Below, piece after piece: positions 1 through 5,838 of a DNA stretch of 11,277 nucleotides. How positions within the stretch are numbered: position 1 is the first letter of the stretch; each line of letters starts with the position of its first letter. Both the position numbers and the translations under genes were made by a program. The notes beneath the pieces are model-generated. The model ran no database searches and was not told the DNA's origin. It worked only from the letters and a program-made list of their open reading frames with translations. The stretch is from UBA3941 sp035647175 (lineage in GTDB: Bacteria; Bacillota; Clostridia; Caldicoprobacterales; UBA3941). Where the stretch lies: positions 1 to 11,277 of the forward strand of contig DASRNX010000175.1 in assembly GCA_035647175.1 (NCBI GenBank), in the 5' to 3' direction.

Positions 1-27
1 CAGCATTAAAAATGCTATCATTAAATT

Positions 28-33
28 AGGAGG
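28..33 (+). promoter_or_regulatory. Ribosome binding site of the lactonase gene
   Basis: A perfect AGGAGG lies 8 nt upstream of the ATG at 42 and fixes the start. The 27 bases before it hold a small AGCATT/AATGCT hairpin (2-16). No promoter can be called there, because the window begins too close to the gene. Confidence 0.8.
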
Positions 34-41
34 TTGATTTT

Positions 42-1037
42 ATGAAACTGTTAATTTCAGGTTATGGCGGCGGGAAGATCGATTCAATCGGTATGTATGA
101 CGTAGGTGCAGAGGGTAGGGATAAAAAGTTGCTGTGGAGCAGCAACATAGAAAACCCTTCATATCTCGACTACCATGACAACATGCTGTTTGGTCTCACG
201 GAAAAAGGGCGCGGAAACAACGTGTGCTTGTTCTTAGAGGAGGAGGGGGGCTATAGATTAGCAGACTCCAGGGACTTAGAAGGGAATGGATTATGTCATA
301 TCACCTACCTGCCCAATAATAGGGCTTTGGTGGGCAGCTGCTATGGAAGCGGGGATATATTCTCCATTGGAGTGGAGGATCAGGCGTTTGGGGAACTTCA
401 CAGCATGCTGAGGCAAGGTGAAGAGGCCAAGGTAACAACCAGGGCCCACAGCGCCGTATTCGATCCCGATGAAAAAAGGGTTTATTCTGCCAATATAGCT
501 CTTGATAGGATCTATGTCTACGGCATGGATCAGGGAGCACTCAAGGAAATAGACTACTTCCAGCTGGATGAGGGCGAGGGGCCGAGACATATAGCCCTGT
601 ATCCCGAACTAAACCTTATTTACATAATCACAGAGTATTCCAATAGAATAATTATCCTAAAAAGTGAAGAGTCCGGCTTTAAGATGATTCAGAGCATCAG
701 TACCCTACCTGAAGATTTTGAAGGAAAGAGCTTCTGTTCTACCCTGTGTTTCACAAAGGATAGGCGATTTTTGTACGGGGCAAACCGCGGAGCCAACACC
801 ATCGGAATATTTAAGGTGAAAGAAGACGGTACCCTAGAGAAGATAGGCGACAGTTCCTGCTTTGGGGATTGGCCCAGGCATATGGACCTGGTGGGCAACG
901 ATAAATTTATTGCCATAGCCAACGAGAGAAGCGGCGAAGTGGTAATAGCCGAGAGGGACGAAGAGACCGGTCTCATAGGCGAAGAGATAAACAGGATTGA
1001 ATTTGGCAGACCTAGCTTTGTGGTGGAGAAGCGGTAG
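42..1037 (+). CDS. Lactonase-family seven-bladed beta-propeller protein (6-phosphogluconolactonase-like)
   Basis: A 331-residue protein resembling the lactonase/YbhE family (PF10282), whose characterised bacterial members hydrolyse 6-phosphogluconolactone in the pentose phosphate pathway. Repeated propeller-blade motifs are visible: HSAVFDPDEKRVYSAN near 136-151, GPRHIALYPELNLIYIITE near 180-198, RRFLYGANRGANTIGIFKV near 241-259 and WPRHMDLV near 275-282. Length fits the family (about 330-350 aa). There is no signal peptide, so it is probably cytoplasmic. The ATG at 42 has a perfect AGGAGG at 28-33, 8 nt upstream. No sugar-catabolic neighbour adjoins it, so the true substrate is uncertain: many Firmicutes paralogues annotated this way have no tested activity. 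It appears to be the last gene of its transcript, because an inverted-repeat element follows 24 nt after the stop. The family call is firm and the exact reaction is inferred. Confidence 0.85.
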   Translation: MKLLISGYGGGKIDSIGMYDVGAEGRDKKLLWSSNIENPSYLDYHDNMLFGLTEKGRGNNVCLFLEEEGGYRLADSRDLEGNGLCHITYLPNNRALVGSCYGSGDIFSIGVEDQAFGELHSMLRQGEEAKVTTRAHSAVFDPDEKRVYSANIALDRIYVYGMDQGALKEIDYFQLDEGEGPRHIALYPELNLIYIITEYSNRIIILKSEESGFKMIQSISTLPEDFEGKSFCSTLCFTKDRRFLYGANRGANTIGIFKVKEDGTLEKIGDSSCFGDWPRHMDLVGNDKFIAIANERSGEVVIAERDEETGLIGEEINRIEFGRPSFVVEKR

Positions 1038-1147
1038 ATTAACCTGTTTACTATAACTATGGGGTAATGAACTATTGAACGCTACTTCCGACATTGATTT
1101 GGAGAAAACTAAGGCTTATTCCATTTGAAAAGCCTATCGCTTCCAAT

Positions 1148-1162
1148 CCGGCCTCCTGCCGG
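1148..1162. repeat. Hairpin 1 in element A (CCGGC stem, 5-nt loop)
   Basis: CCGGC at 1148-1152 pairs with GCCGG at 1158-1162. The loop reads CTCCT on the + strand and AGGAG on the - strand. An outer TTCCA/TGGAA pairing (1141-1145 with 1163-1167) can extend it. The hairpin is kept in copy B with loop AGGAA. Confidence 0.75.
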
Positions 1163-1170
1163 TGGAATCG

Positions 1171-1193
1171 GTTTAAGGCGTCCTGCCTTAAAC
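1171..1193. repeat. Hairpin 2 in element A (9-bp perfect stem, 5-nt loop)
   Basis: GTTTAAGGC at 1171-1179 pairs perfectly with GCCTTAAAC at 1185-1193 around a five-base loop, GTCCT on + and AGGAC on -. There is no T-run on either side, so it is not a standard intrinsic terminator, although it could attenuate read-through from the lactonase gene. Confidence 0.75.
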
Positions 1194-1262
1194 TACGGCT
1201 TTTCTGCATTCCATAAGCCAAGTTTTCTTACCCAATCAATGAAGTCATTCGCTTTTCAATAG

Positions 1263-1292
1263 TTCATTACCCAGATACTGGATTGGTATAAT
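1263..1292 (+). promoter_or_regulatory. Candidate promoter of the acpS-nnr operon
   Basis: A perfect TATAAT at 1287-1292 is preceded by TGG, giving an extended -10 (TGnTATAAT). The best -35 is a weak TTCATT at 1263-1268 with an 18-bp spacer, inside the terminal repeat of element A. The predicted transcript start is near 1299, leaving a leader of about 35 nt before the acpS start. Confidence 0.55.
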
Positions 1293-1333
1293 GCAGTAAA
1301 TTGTAGGCAAACAACGATGAAAGAGGTGGCATT

Positions 1334-1699
1334 TTGGTACTGGGGATTGGGATAGATATCATCGAAATCCACAGAATTGCCAAGGCCATGGACAACCCGG
1401 TATTTATGGACAAGATATATACTCTTAGGGAACAGGAGTATTTCAGGACCAGGAATAATAATCCCAGCACCGCGGCGGGTTACTTTGCCGCAAAGGAAGC
1501 CGCCGCGAAAGCTCTGGGTACGGGTTTTGGCCGGGTTAAATGGACGGAGATCGAGATAACCCGAGATGAATATGGAAAACCCTGCATGAAACTCTATGGA
1601 AATGCAAAGAGTGTTATGGAGAGTATGGGTGGAAGTACCGTTTTGGTATCAATTTCCCATTCCAGGGATAATGCCATTTCAGAGGTTTTAATCTGTTAG
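1334..1699 (+). CDS. acpS: Holo-[acyl-carrier-protein] synthase
   Basis: AcpS transfers 4'-phosphopantetheine from coenzyme A to the conserved serine of apo-acyl carrier protein, which activates it for fatty acid synthesis in the cytoplasm. The 121-aa length is typical of group I AcpS. Signature motifs are GIGIDIIEIHRI near residues 4-15, where D8 is the expected metal ligand, and FAAKEAAAKALGTG near 51-64, where E55 is the second ligand. A C-terminal SISHSRDNA follows near 106-114. The TTG start is chosen because a purine-rich AGAGGTGG lies just upstream and family members begin this close to the GIGID motif. nnr follows 12 nt downstream, so the two are co-transcribed. acpS-nnr adjacency is common in Firmicutes. 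Confidence 0.95.
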   Translation: MVLGIGIDIIEIHRIAKAMDNPVFMDKIYTLREQEYFRTRNNNPSTAAGYFAAKEAAAKALGTGFGRVKWTEIEITRDEYGKPCMKLYGNAKSVMESMGGSTVLVSISHSRDNAISEVLIC

Positions 1700-1711
1700 G
1701 GGTGATTGGAT

Positions 1712-3313
1712 ATGTATGTGGTTACGCCTGAAGAGATGCGGAAAATAGATAACAGGGCTATTGAGGAATTCGGGATTCCGGGAATAGTGCTTATGGAGAA
1801 TGCGGCGATTAGAACAGTCGATGTTGTGGAGAGGGAATACCCGAACCTGTACAATTGCGGCAGGATTTTAGTGCTGGTCGGTGGGGGTAACAACGGCGGG
1901 GATGGATTAGCTATCGCAAGGCATTTAAAGCTGAGAGGGGCAGACGTCAAGGCTGCCCTATTTGTTGATGGGGATAAATTAGCCGGCGATGCGAAGATAA
2001 ACTATGATATCTACAGGGCTTTAGACGGTGAAATCCTCACCATTACCCGGGAAAACCCCAATCGTTTGGGCGAATTGGACAGTTATATAGGGTGGGCCGA
2101 CCTGGTAATCGACGGCATCTTAGGAACTGGGATAACCAGGGATATAGAAGGTATCATCTTTGATGCCATAAAAAGGGTGAATATATCGCCTGCACCGGTG
2201 GTGGCTGTGGATATTCCCTCGGGCATAAACGGTATAACCGGACAGGTAATGGGCATAGCCGTCAGAGCCGATTATACCGTGACCTTTGGCAATATCAAAA
2301 GGGGACACCTGTTTTATCCCGGCCGGGAATATTCCGGCAAACTCTTTGTATCCCCCATAAGCCTGCCCCAATGCAGCGCCGGGGCCACAGGGGTCAAGGC
2401 CTTTACCTTAGATGACGGGGAGGTATCCGGGTTCCTGAAAGGAAGACCTAAAGACGGGCATAAGGGCACCTTCGGGAAGGTGGGGATTATTGCGGGCTCT
2501 CTGGGTATGGCAGGCGCTGCGTGTCTTACATCTATGGCTGCCCTCAAGAGCGGCGCAGGGCTTGTTACCCTGGGCAGTCCCTCCAGCCTTGTGCCCATAT
2601 TTCAAAGCAAGATGACCGAGGTCATGACTTACCCCTTAGAAGACGGGGAGGAAGGCTATCTGACCAAGGACGCCATACCCTCTGTCGGAAATTTTCTAAA
2701 GGACAAGGATGTACTGGCCATCGGGCCGGGGCTGGGACCAAAATGTCATGGTTTAGAAATTTTAAGGTATATTTTGGGCGAATTTGATATATCCATAATA
2801 ATGGATGCGGACGCACTAAATCATATATCTGGGGACACAGGATTATTGTCCGCGTACAAAGGGTCTGCAGTCATAACTCCCCACCCCGGGGAAATGAGCA
2901 GATTGACGGGGTTGAGCATAGATGAGATTACTAAATCCCCCATAGATGCGGCTACCGATTTTGCAAGGGAGACGGATGTAGTTGTACTGCTGAAGGGTGC
3001 GACTACCGTAGTGGCCCATCCTGACGGGAGAATATATTTAAATACCTCAGGGAATTCCGGAATGGGGACCGGCGGAAGCGGGGATATCCTTACGGGGATG
3101 ATAGCCGCACTGGCCGCCCAGGGCTATTCTGCCTTCGATGCCGCAGTATATGGATGCTATATCCATGGCAGAGCCGGGGACTATGCCATGGATGAATGGG
3201 GAGAAACCGGGCTGGTGGCAGGGGATATATTGGGTATGGTACCGCTGGTCTTTAAGGATATGTACGCCCTTAAAAAGGTGCGACCCGGCAGATGTAATAA
3301 AGAACCGATTTAA
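1712..3313 (+). CDS. nnr: Bifunctional ADP-dependent NAD(P)H-hydrate dehydratase / NAD(P)H-hydrate epimerase
   Basis: This enzyme repairs damaged nicotinamide cofactors: the N-terminal YjeF_N domain (about 1-215) epimerises R- and S-NAD(P)HX, and the C-terminal ribokinase-like domain (about 225-520) dehydrates S-NAD(P)HX using ADP. Seen in the sequence: GGGNNGGDG at 57-65, DGILGTGI near 134-141 and VDIPSG at 166-171 for the epimerase. For the dehydratase, IGPGLG at 337-342, DADALN at 365-370, TPHPGE at 389-394 and GTGGSGD at 452-458 are present, with D458 the expected catalytic base. The length (533 aa) matches the E. coli fused protein. ATG 1712 is chosen because AGGGG (1698-1702) is 9 nt upstream. 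An in-frame TTG at 1706 sits too close to that site. The gene overlaps the end of the acpS ribosome-binding context and shares its transcript. Confidence 0.95.
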   Translation: MYVVTPEEMRKIDNRAIEEFGIPGIVLMENAAIRTVDVVEREYPNLYNCGRILVLVGGGNNGGDGLAIARHLKLRGADVKAALFVDGDKLAGDAKINYDIYRALDGEILTITRENPNRLGELDSYIGWADLVIDGILGTGITRDIEGIIFDAIKRVNISPAPVVAVDIPSGINGITGQVMGIAVRADYTVTFGNIKRGHLFYPGREYSGKLFVSPISLPQCSAGATGVKAFTLDDGEVSGFLKGRPKDGHKGTFGKVGIIAGSLGMAGAACLTSMAALKSGAGLVTLGSPSSLVPIFQSKMTEVMTYPLEDGEEGYLTKDAIPSVGNFLKDKDVLAIGPGLGPKCHGLEILRYILGEFDISIIMDADALNHISGDTGLLSAYKGSAVITPHPGEMSRLTGLSIDEITKSPIDAATDFARETDVVVLLKGATTVVAHPDGRIYLNTSGNSGMGTGGSGDILTGMIAALAAQGYSAFDAAVYGCYIHGRAGDYAMDEWGETGLVAGDILGMVPLVFKDMYALKKVRPGRCNKEPI

Positions 3314-3330
3314 TAACGGGGCTTAAAGGT

Positions 3331-3452
3331 GTTTCCCACTTCTGTAAGTGGTGAATTCCCATTAGCTAAAATAGGTGGGCATATATACTCCGCCTCGTTC
3401 ACACCCGTGCGTTGCGATTGTCAGCGCAATTGCTTAAGGAGTTATAACCTAT
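3331..3452. other. Structured nnr-lipoprotein spacer; possible degenerate IS200/IS605-type end
   Basis: A 122-bp non-coding stretch with nested complementarity. Hairpin CCACTT/AAGTGG (3336-3341/3346-3351) has a CTGT loop. ATAGGT (3371-3376) pairs with ACCTAT (3447-3452). TATACTCC (3384-3391) pairs with GGAGTTATA (3438-3446, one bulge). GTTGCG (3411-3416) pairs with CGCAAT (3425-3430, one G-U pair). Read on the minus strand, it could encode TGVNEAEYICPP near 3376-3409, which loosely recalls the VNACGVYVRP tail of many TnpB proteins. That is followed by a GTGG-type hairpin like those at IS200/IS605 right ends. The structure is seen directly. The transposon origin is inference; a structured leader RNA for the lipoprotein gene is the alternative. 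Confidence 0.45.
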
Positions 3453-3468
3453 ATGGGGGGGATGGCGT

Positions 3469-4086
3469 TTGAAGGCCTTTAAATTTGCTCTGATCCTTGG
3501 ATGGGTCCTATGCTTTGTAGGATGCAAGGGGAGAACGCCGGAGGATACCTTTATTGCTGCGCAGAAGGCGCTAATCAGCCTAGAGAGCTATTCTGCTACC
3601 CTGACATATAAGGTTATGGATGATGAGGACGGGAGGGAGTATCGCTTTAATCAATGGGTTAGCATGCCCCATTCCTTTAAAATTCAATTGATTGCACCGG
3701 ATAACCTGGTAGGAAAGACCATCATAAGCAACGGTAACGAGATATTGATAGAGCATTCTAAGGTAGAGGACTCCATAAAATTCAATGTCAAGTCCCTGGA
3801 ACAACAAAGACCCCTATTCATAGGCGATTTCCTCAATTCCTTTTTGCTGTCGGAGGAAGTCGATAAAAGGGTTCATACAGAAGATGATATAGAATATGTG
3901 ATCCTGGCCTGCCCGTCAATGAACAATAAAGTTCTTGGGGATACCCAGGAATTATGGCTTAAGGCGCCGAAGATGATCCCTGTCAAATTGGTTACCTACG
4001 ATGCTGACGGCGGTATTTCCAGTCTAATCCTATTTGAAGAATTTGATAGGAGCTGGAAGCCGGAGGAGAATTTCTTCGATCTGTAA
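3469..4086 (+). CDS. Sporulation/germination-type lipoprotein (YdcC/GerS-like, LolA fold)
   Basis: A 205-aa exported lipoprotein. The N-terminus has two lysines, a hydrophobic segment (about 6-18) and a lipobox FVGC, predicting lipid attachment at C19. The mature part resembles the LolA-like outer-membrane-lipoprotein-sorting family found in Gram-positives (B. subtilis YdcC, C. difficile GerS), e.g. LESYSATLTYKV near 38-49 and ELWLKAPKMIPVKLVTYDADG near 161-181. GerS is known to work with the amidase CwlD in making muramic-delta-lactam in spore cortex. That role here is inferred from family and position only. It starts at TTG 3469, with a G-rich site (3455-3461) 7 nt upstream. In many Firmicutes alr follows this gene, but here mazE does. 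Confidence 0.7.
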   Translation: MKAFKFALILGWVLCFVGCKGRTPEDTFIAAQKALISLESYSATLTYKVMDDEDGREYRFNQWVSMPHSFKIQLIAPDNLVGKTIISNGNEILIEHSKVEDSIKFNVKSLEQQRPLFIGDFLNSFLLSEEVDKRVHTEDDIEYVILACPSMNNKVLGDTQELWLKAPKMIPVKLVTYDADGGISSLILFEEFDRSWKPEENFFDL

Positions 4087-4099
4087 GGCTCTTAGCCTT
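4085..4099 (+). terminator. Weak hairpin at the lipoprotein stop codon
   Basis: AAGGCT (4085-4090) pairs with AGCCTT (4094-4099) around a 3-nt loop, beginning within the stop codon. No run of T follows, so termination would be inefficient or need Rho. Confidence 0.3.
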
Positions 4100-4165
4100 G
4101 GAACTTTAGTGATTGGAATATTATTCTCCAAATTTAGATTATGCATCCTATGATTTCAAATTCTG

Positions 4166-4194
4166 TTGCCAAACTATATGTTTTGGGATATAAT
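4166..4194 (+). promoter_or_regulatory. Sigma-A-type promoter of mazEF
   Basis: -35 TTGCCA (4166-4171), an exact 17-bp spacer, and -10 TATAAT (4189-4194). The predicted start point is near 4201, giving a leader of about 46 nt that contains the AGGAGG of mazE. This is the best promoter match in the window. Confidence 0.8.
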
Positions 4195-4197
4195 ATT

Positions 4198-4207
4198 GCA
4201 TATATGC
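4198..4207. promoter_or_regulatory. Palindrome at the mazEF start point (candidate operator)
   Basis: GCATATATGC is a perfect 10-bp palindrome covering the predicted transcription start. Ribbon-helix-helix antitoxins usually bind short palindromes at their own promoter, so this is a reasonable autoregulatory site. Binding is inferred, not shown. Confidence 0.4.
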
Positions 4208-4233
4208 TGGGAATGTAACCTATCATATATATT

Positions 4234-4239
4234 AGGAGG
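4234..4239 (+). promoter_or_regulatory. Ribosome binding site that fixes the mazE start
   Basis: AGGAGG ends 7 nt before TTG 4247. The longer reading frame beginning at 4166 is excluded, because its first codons are the -35 and -10 boxes of the promoter. Confidence 0.85.
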
Positions 4240-4246
4240 TGCTGTC

Positions 4247-4522
4247 TTGGCCGAGCTTAAGAAGATATTGGTTAGTTTGCCCGACAGTTTGCTACGCGAA
4301 GTGGATGAAATCGTGGCTATGGGGAAGAAGAACAGAAGCGAATTTATCAGGGAAGCAATGAGGCTTTATATCAGAGAAAGACAGAAGATTGAGATACGAG
4401 AGAAGATGAAAAAGGGCTATGAAGAGATGGCCAGGATCAATTCAGAATTGACAGAAGAGGGAGCAAATTCTGATATTGAGGCCTTGGAAAGATACGAAGC
4501 CGTATTGACTGGGCGTGAGTAG
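4247..4522 (+). CDS. mazE: Ribbon-helix-helix antitoxin of the MazF/EndoA toxin (EndoAI/MazE)
   Basis: A 91-aa CopG/Arc-type ribbon-helix-helix protein, close in length to B. subtilis EndoAI (93 aa). The beta-strand LKKILVSLP (4-12) is followed by helix SLLREVDEIV and the turn GKKNRSEFIREAMRLYI (27-43), typical of RHH DNA-binding domains. The charged C-terminal half (44-91) is the segment that in this family wraps the toxin dimer and blocks its RNA site. TTG 4247 is the start, given AGGAGG at 4234-4239. mazF begins 3 nt after the stop, which suggests translational coupling and co-expression. The antitoxin should also repress its own promoter, where a palindrome covers the start point. Identification is firm from sequence type plus partner. 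Confidence 0.92.
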   Translation: MAELKKILVSLPDSLLREVDEIVAMGKKNRSEFIREAMRLYIRERQKIEIREKMKKGYEEMARINSELTEEGANSDIEALERYEAVLTGRE

Positions 4523-4525
4523 CGT

Positions 4526-4873
4526 ATGATAAAAAGGGGAGATATTTATTATGCAGACTTGAGTCCGGTAGTGGGATCCGAACAGGGCGGTGTCCGGCCG
4601 GTATTGGTTATACAAAACGATATAGGCAATAGATACAGCCCTACTATAATAGTTGCCGCTATTACATCCCAGATACATAAGGGTAAACTGCCCACACATA
4701 TAGAAATCAGTGCCTCTGATTATGGTTTACCTCGAGACTCTGTTATCTTACTTGAGCAGATTAGAACCATCGATAAGAGAAGACTAAAGGAGAAGATCGG
4801 GTTTCTGGCTCCGGAAACCATGGGCAAAGTCGATGAAAGCCTCCAGATAAGTTTTGGACTGATCGATATATAA
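4526..4873 (+). CDS. mazF: MazF/EndoA endoribonuclease toxin
   Basis: A 115-aa MazF-family mRNA interferase, nearly collinear with B. subtilis EndoA, which cuts single-stranded RNA at UACAU. The N-terminal block RGDIYYADLSPVVGSEQGG and the block RPVLVIQNDIGNRYSP are conserved, as are LLEQIRTIDK near 75-84 and the ending SLQISFGLIDI. The family's catalytic pair (R25 and T48 in B. subtilis) corresponds to R24 and T47 here, and both are present, so the toxin should be active. There is no strong ribosome binding site of its own. The ATG at 4526 lies 3 nt after mazE, so translation is probably coupled. An intrinsic terminator follows at once. Cleavage specificity is assumed from the close homologue. 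Confidence 0.96.
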   Translation: MIKRGDIYYADLSPVVGSEQGGVRPVLVIQNDIGNRYSPTIIVAAITSQIHKGKLPTHIEISASDYGLPRDSVILLEQIRTIDKRRLKEKIGFLAPETMGKVDESLQISFGLIDI

Positions 4874-4876
4874 TCG

Positions 4877-4902
4877 GATTGCATTAATGCAATCTTTTTT
4901 TT
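4877..4902 (+). terminator. Intrinsic terminator of mazEF
   Basis: GATTGCA (4877-4883), TTAA loop, TGCAATC (4888-4894), then eight T residues (4895-4902), starting 4 nt after the mazF stop. The whole stem-loop is a perfect 18-bp palindrome. Confidence 0.92.
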
Positions 4903-4935
4903 GGAATAAATCATTCTTAGACGGGAGAACAGGTC

Positions 4936-5778
4936 ATGGTGAAAAGGTCCGCATACTCCGATTACATATTTATAACCCTGGGGACTTTAGTGACGGGTTT
5001 AGCCTTTAACCTCTTTTTAATCCCCCATAGGATAGCCCCGGGTGGCATTAGCGGTATTGCCACCATCATATACTACATAACCAAAGGCAGGATACCCGTC
5101 GGCATCAGCATGTTGGGACTAAACATTCCCCTTTTCATCATTGGCATTAGGGAAATGGGCCGGGGATTCGGCCTTAAAACCTTAATATCCACCATTCTGT
5201 TATCATTATTCATCGATATTTTAAAGGTTCCATCCGTAACGGACGAGCCCATCCTGGCCTCAATTTACGGCGGAGTCGTGATGGGAGTAGGTCTCGGGAT
5301 GGTCTTTAGGGGCAACGCAACTACCGGGGGCACAGACCTTTTTGCAAAGATAATCCACAAGCATTTCCACTTCATCGGTGTGGGATGGGTGCTCTTTGTA
5401 GTCGATTCCTTGGTGGTCTTAGGTGCTGCCGTAGCCTTTGGACCGACCCTCGCCCTATATGCGTTGGTTTCACTGTATCTGGGGACTAAGCTCATCGATC
5501 TTATACTGGAGGGCATCCACACGGCCAAGGCCTTTATATTGATATCGGACCGTTCGGTTGAGATAGCCCAAAGGATTATGGAGGATTTAGATAGAGGGGT
5601 TACCCTGCTCCAGGGAAAGGGAGCATATACCATGGACGAAAAGGACGTTATCTTGTGTGTAACGGACAGGGTACAGGTGACCAAGCTGAAGGAAATAATA
5701 GGTGAGATAGACCCTGCTGCCTTTGTGCTGGTAGCGGATGTAAGGGAAGTTATGGGGGAGGGATTCTCCCTCGAATAG
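4936..5778 (+). CDS. YitT-family membrane protein (YitT_membrane + DUF2179)
   Basis: A 280-aa polytopic membrane protein. The N-terminal 200 residues hold about five hydrophobic segments with family-typical motifs: FNLFLIPHRIAPGGISGIAT (25-44), GLGMVFRGNATTGGTDLFAK near 119-138 and LYALVSLYLGTKLID near 174-188. The last 80 residues form the soluble DUF2179 domain, with GVTLLQGKGAYTMDEKDVIL near 221-240 and IDPAAFVLVADVREVMGEGF. Length and domain order match B. subtilis YitT and its many paralogues, whose transport or regulatory role is unknown. The ATG at 4936 follows GGGAG (4923-4927). It lies downstream of the mazEF terminator, so it should have its own promoter, but I see no convincing one in the 33-bp gap. 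Confidence 0.9.
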   Translation: MVKRSAYSDYIFITLGTLVTGLAFNLFLIPHRIAPGGISGIATIIYYITKGRIPVGISMLGLNIPLFIIGIREMGRGFGLKTLISTILLSLFIDILKVPSVTDEPILASIYGGVVMGVGLGMVFRGNATTGGTDLFAKIIHKHFHFIGVGWVLFVVDSLVVLGAAVAFGPTLALYALVSLYLGTKLIDLILEGIHTAKAFILISDRSVEIAQRIMEDLDRGVTLLQGKGAYTMDEKDVILCVTDRVQVTKLKEIIGEIDPAAFVLVADVREVMGEGFSLE

Positions 5779-5838
5779 CGGGCATAACGATTGCCGCAGA
5801 TGATTTAATCAGATGTTTTAAAAGGAGGGATAATAACA

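Larger units (their letters stand above)
1062..1272. repeat. Copy A of a 211-bp inverted-repeat (MITE-like) element
   Basis: The ends are an 18-bp perfect inverted repeat: GGGTAATGAACTATTGAA at 1062-1079 and its reverse complement at 1255-1272. Complementarity continues imperfectly inward, with CATTGATT near 1092 against AATCAATG near 1234 and GGCTTATTCC near 1113 against GGAATAAGCC-like sequence near 1209. The middle contains two compact hairpins (1148-1162 and 1171-1193). There is no ORF inside, so this is a non-autonomous element. A second, inverted and damaged copy lies at 7723-7983. No convincing target-site duplication is visible at the borders. The element fills nearly all of the 296-bp gap between the lactonase gene and acpS. 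Confidence 0.85.

Noticed and set aside
15..21. Extended -10-like TGCTATCAT upstream of the lactonase gene
   Set aside because: The predicted start would fall on the ribosome binding site itself (28-33), leaving no usable leader. The -35 would be outside the window.
3453..3482. ATG at 3453 as a start for the lipoprotein
   Set aside because: It is in a different frame and meets a stop after nine codons. The lipoprotein frame starts at TTG 3469.
5265..5684. Minus-strand open frame of 139 codons inside the YitT-family gene
   Set aside because: Antisense shadow. The + strand frame carries the full YitT/DUF2179 domain pattern.
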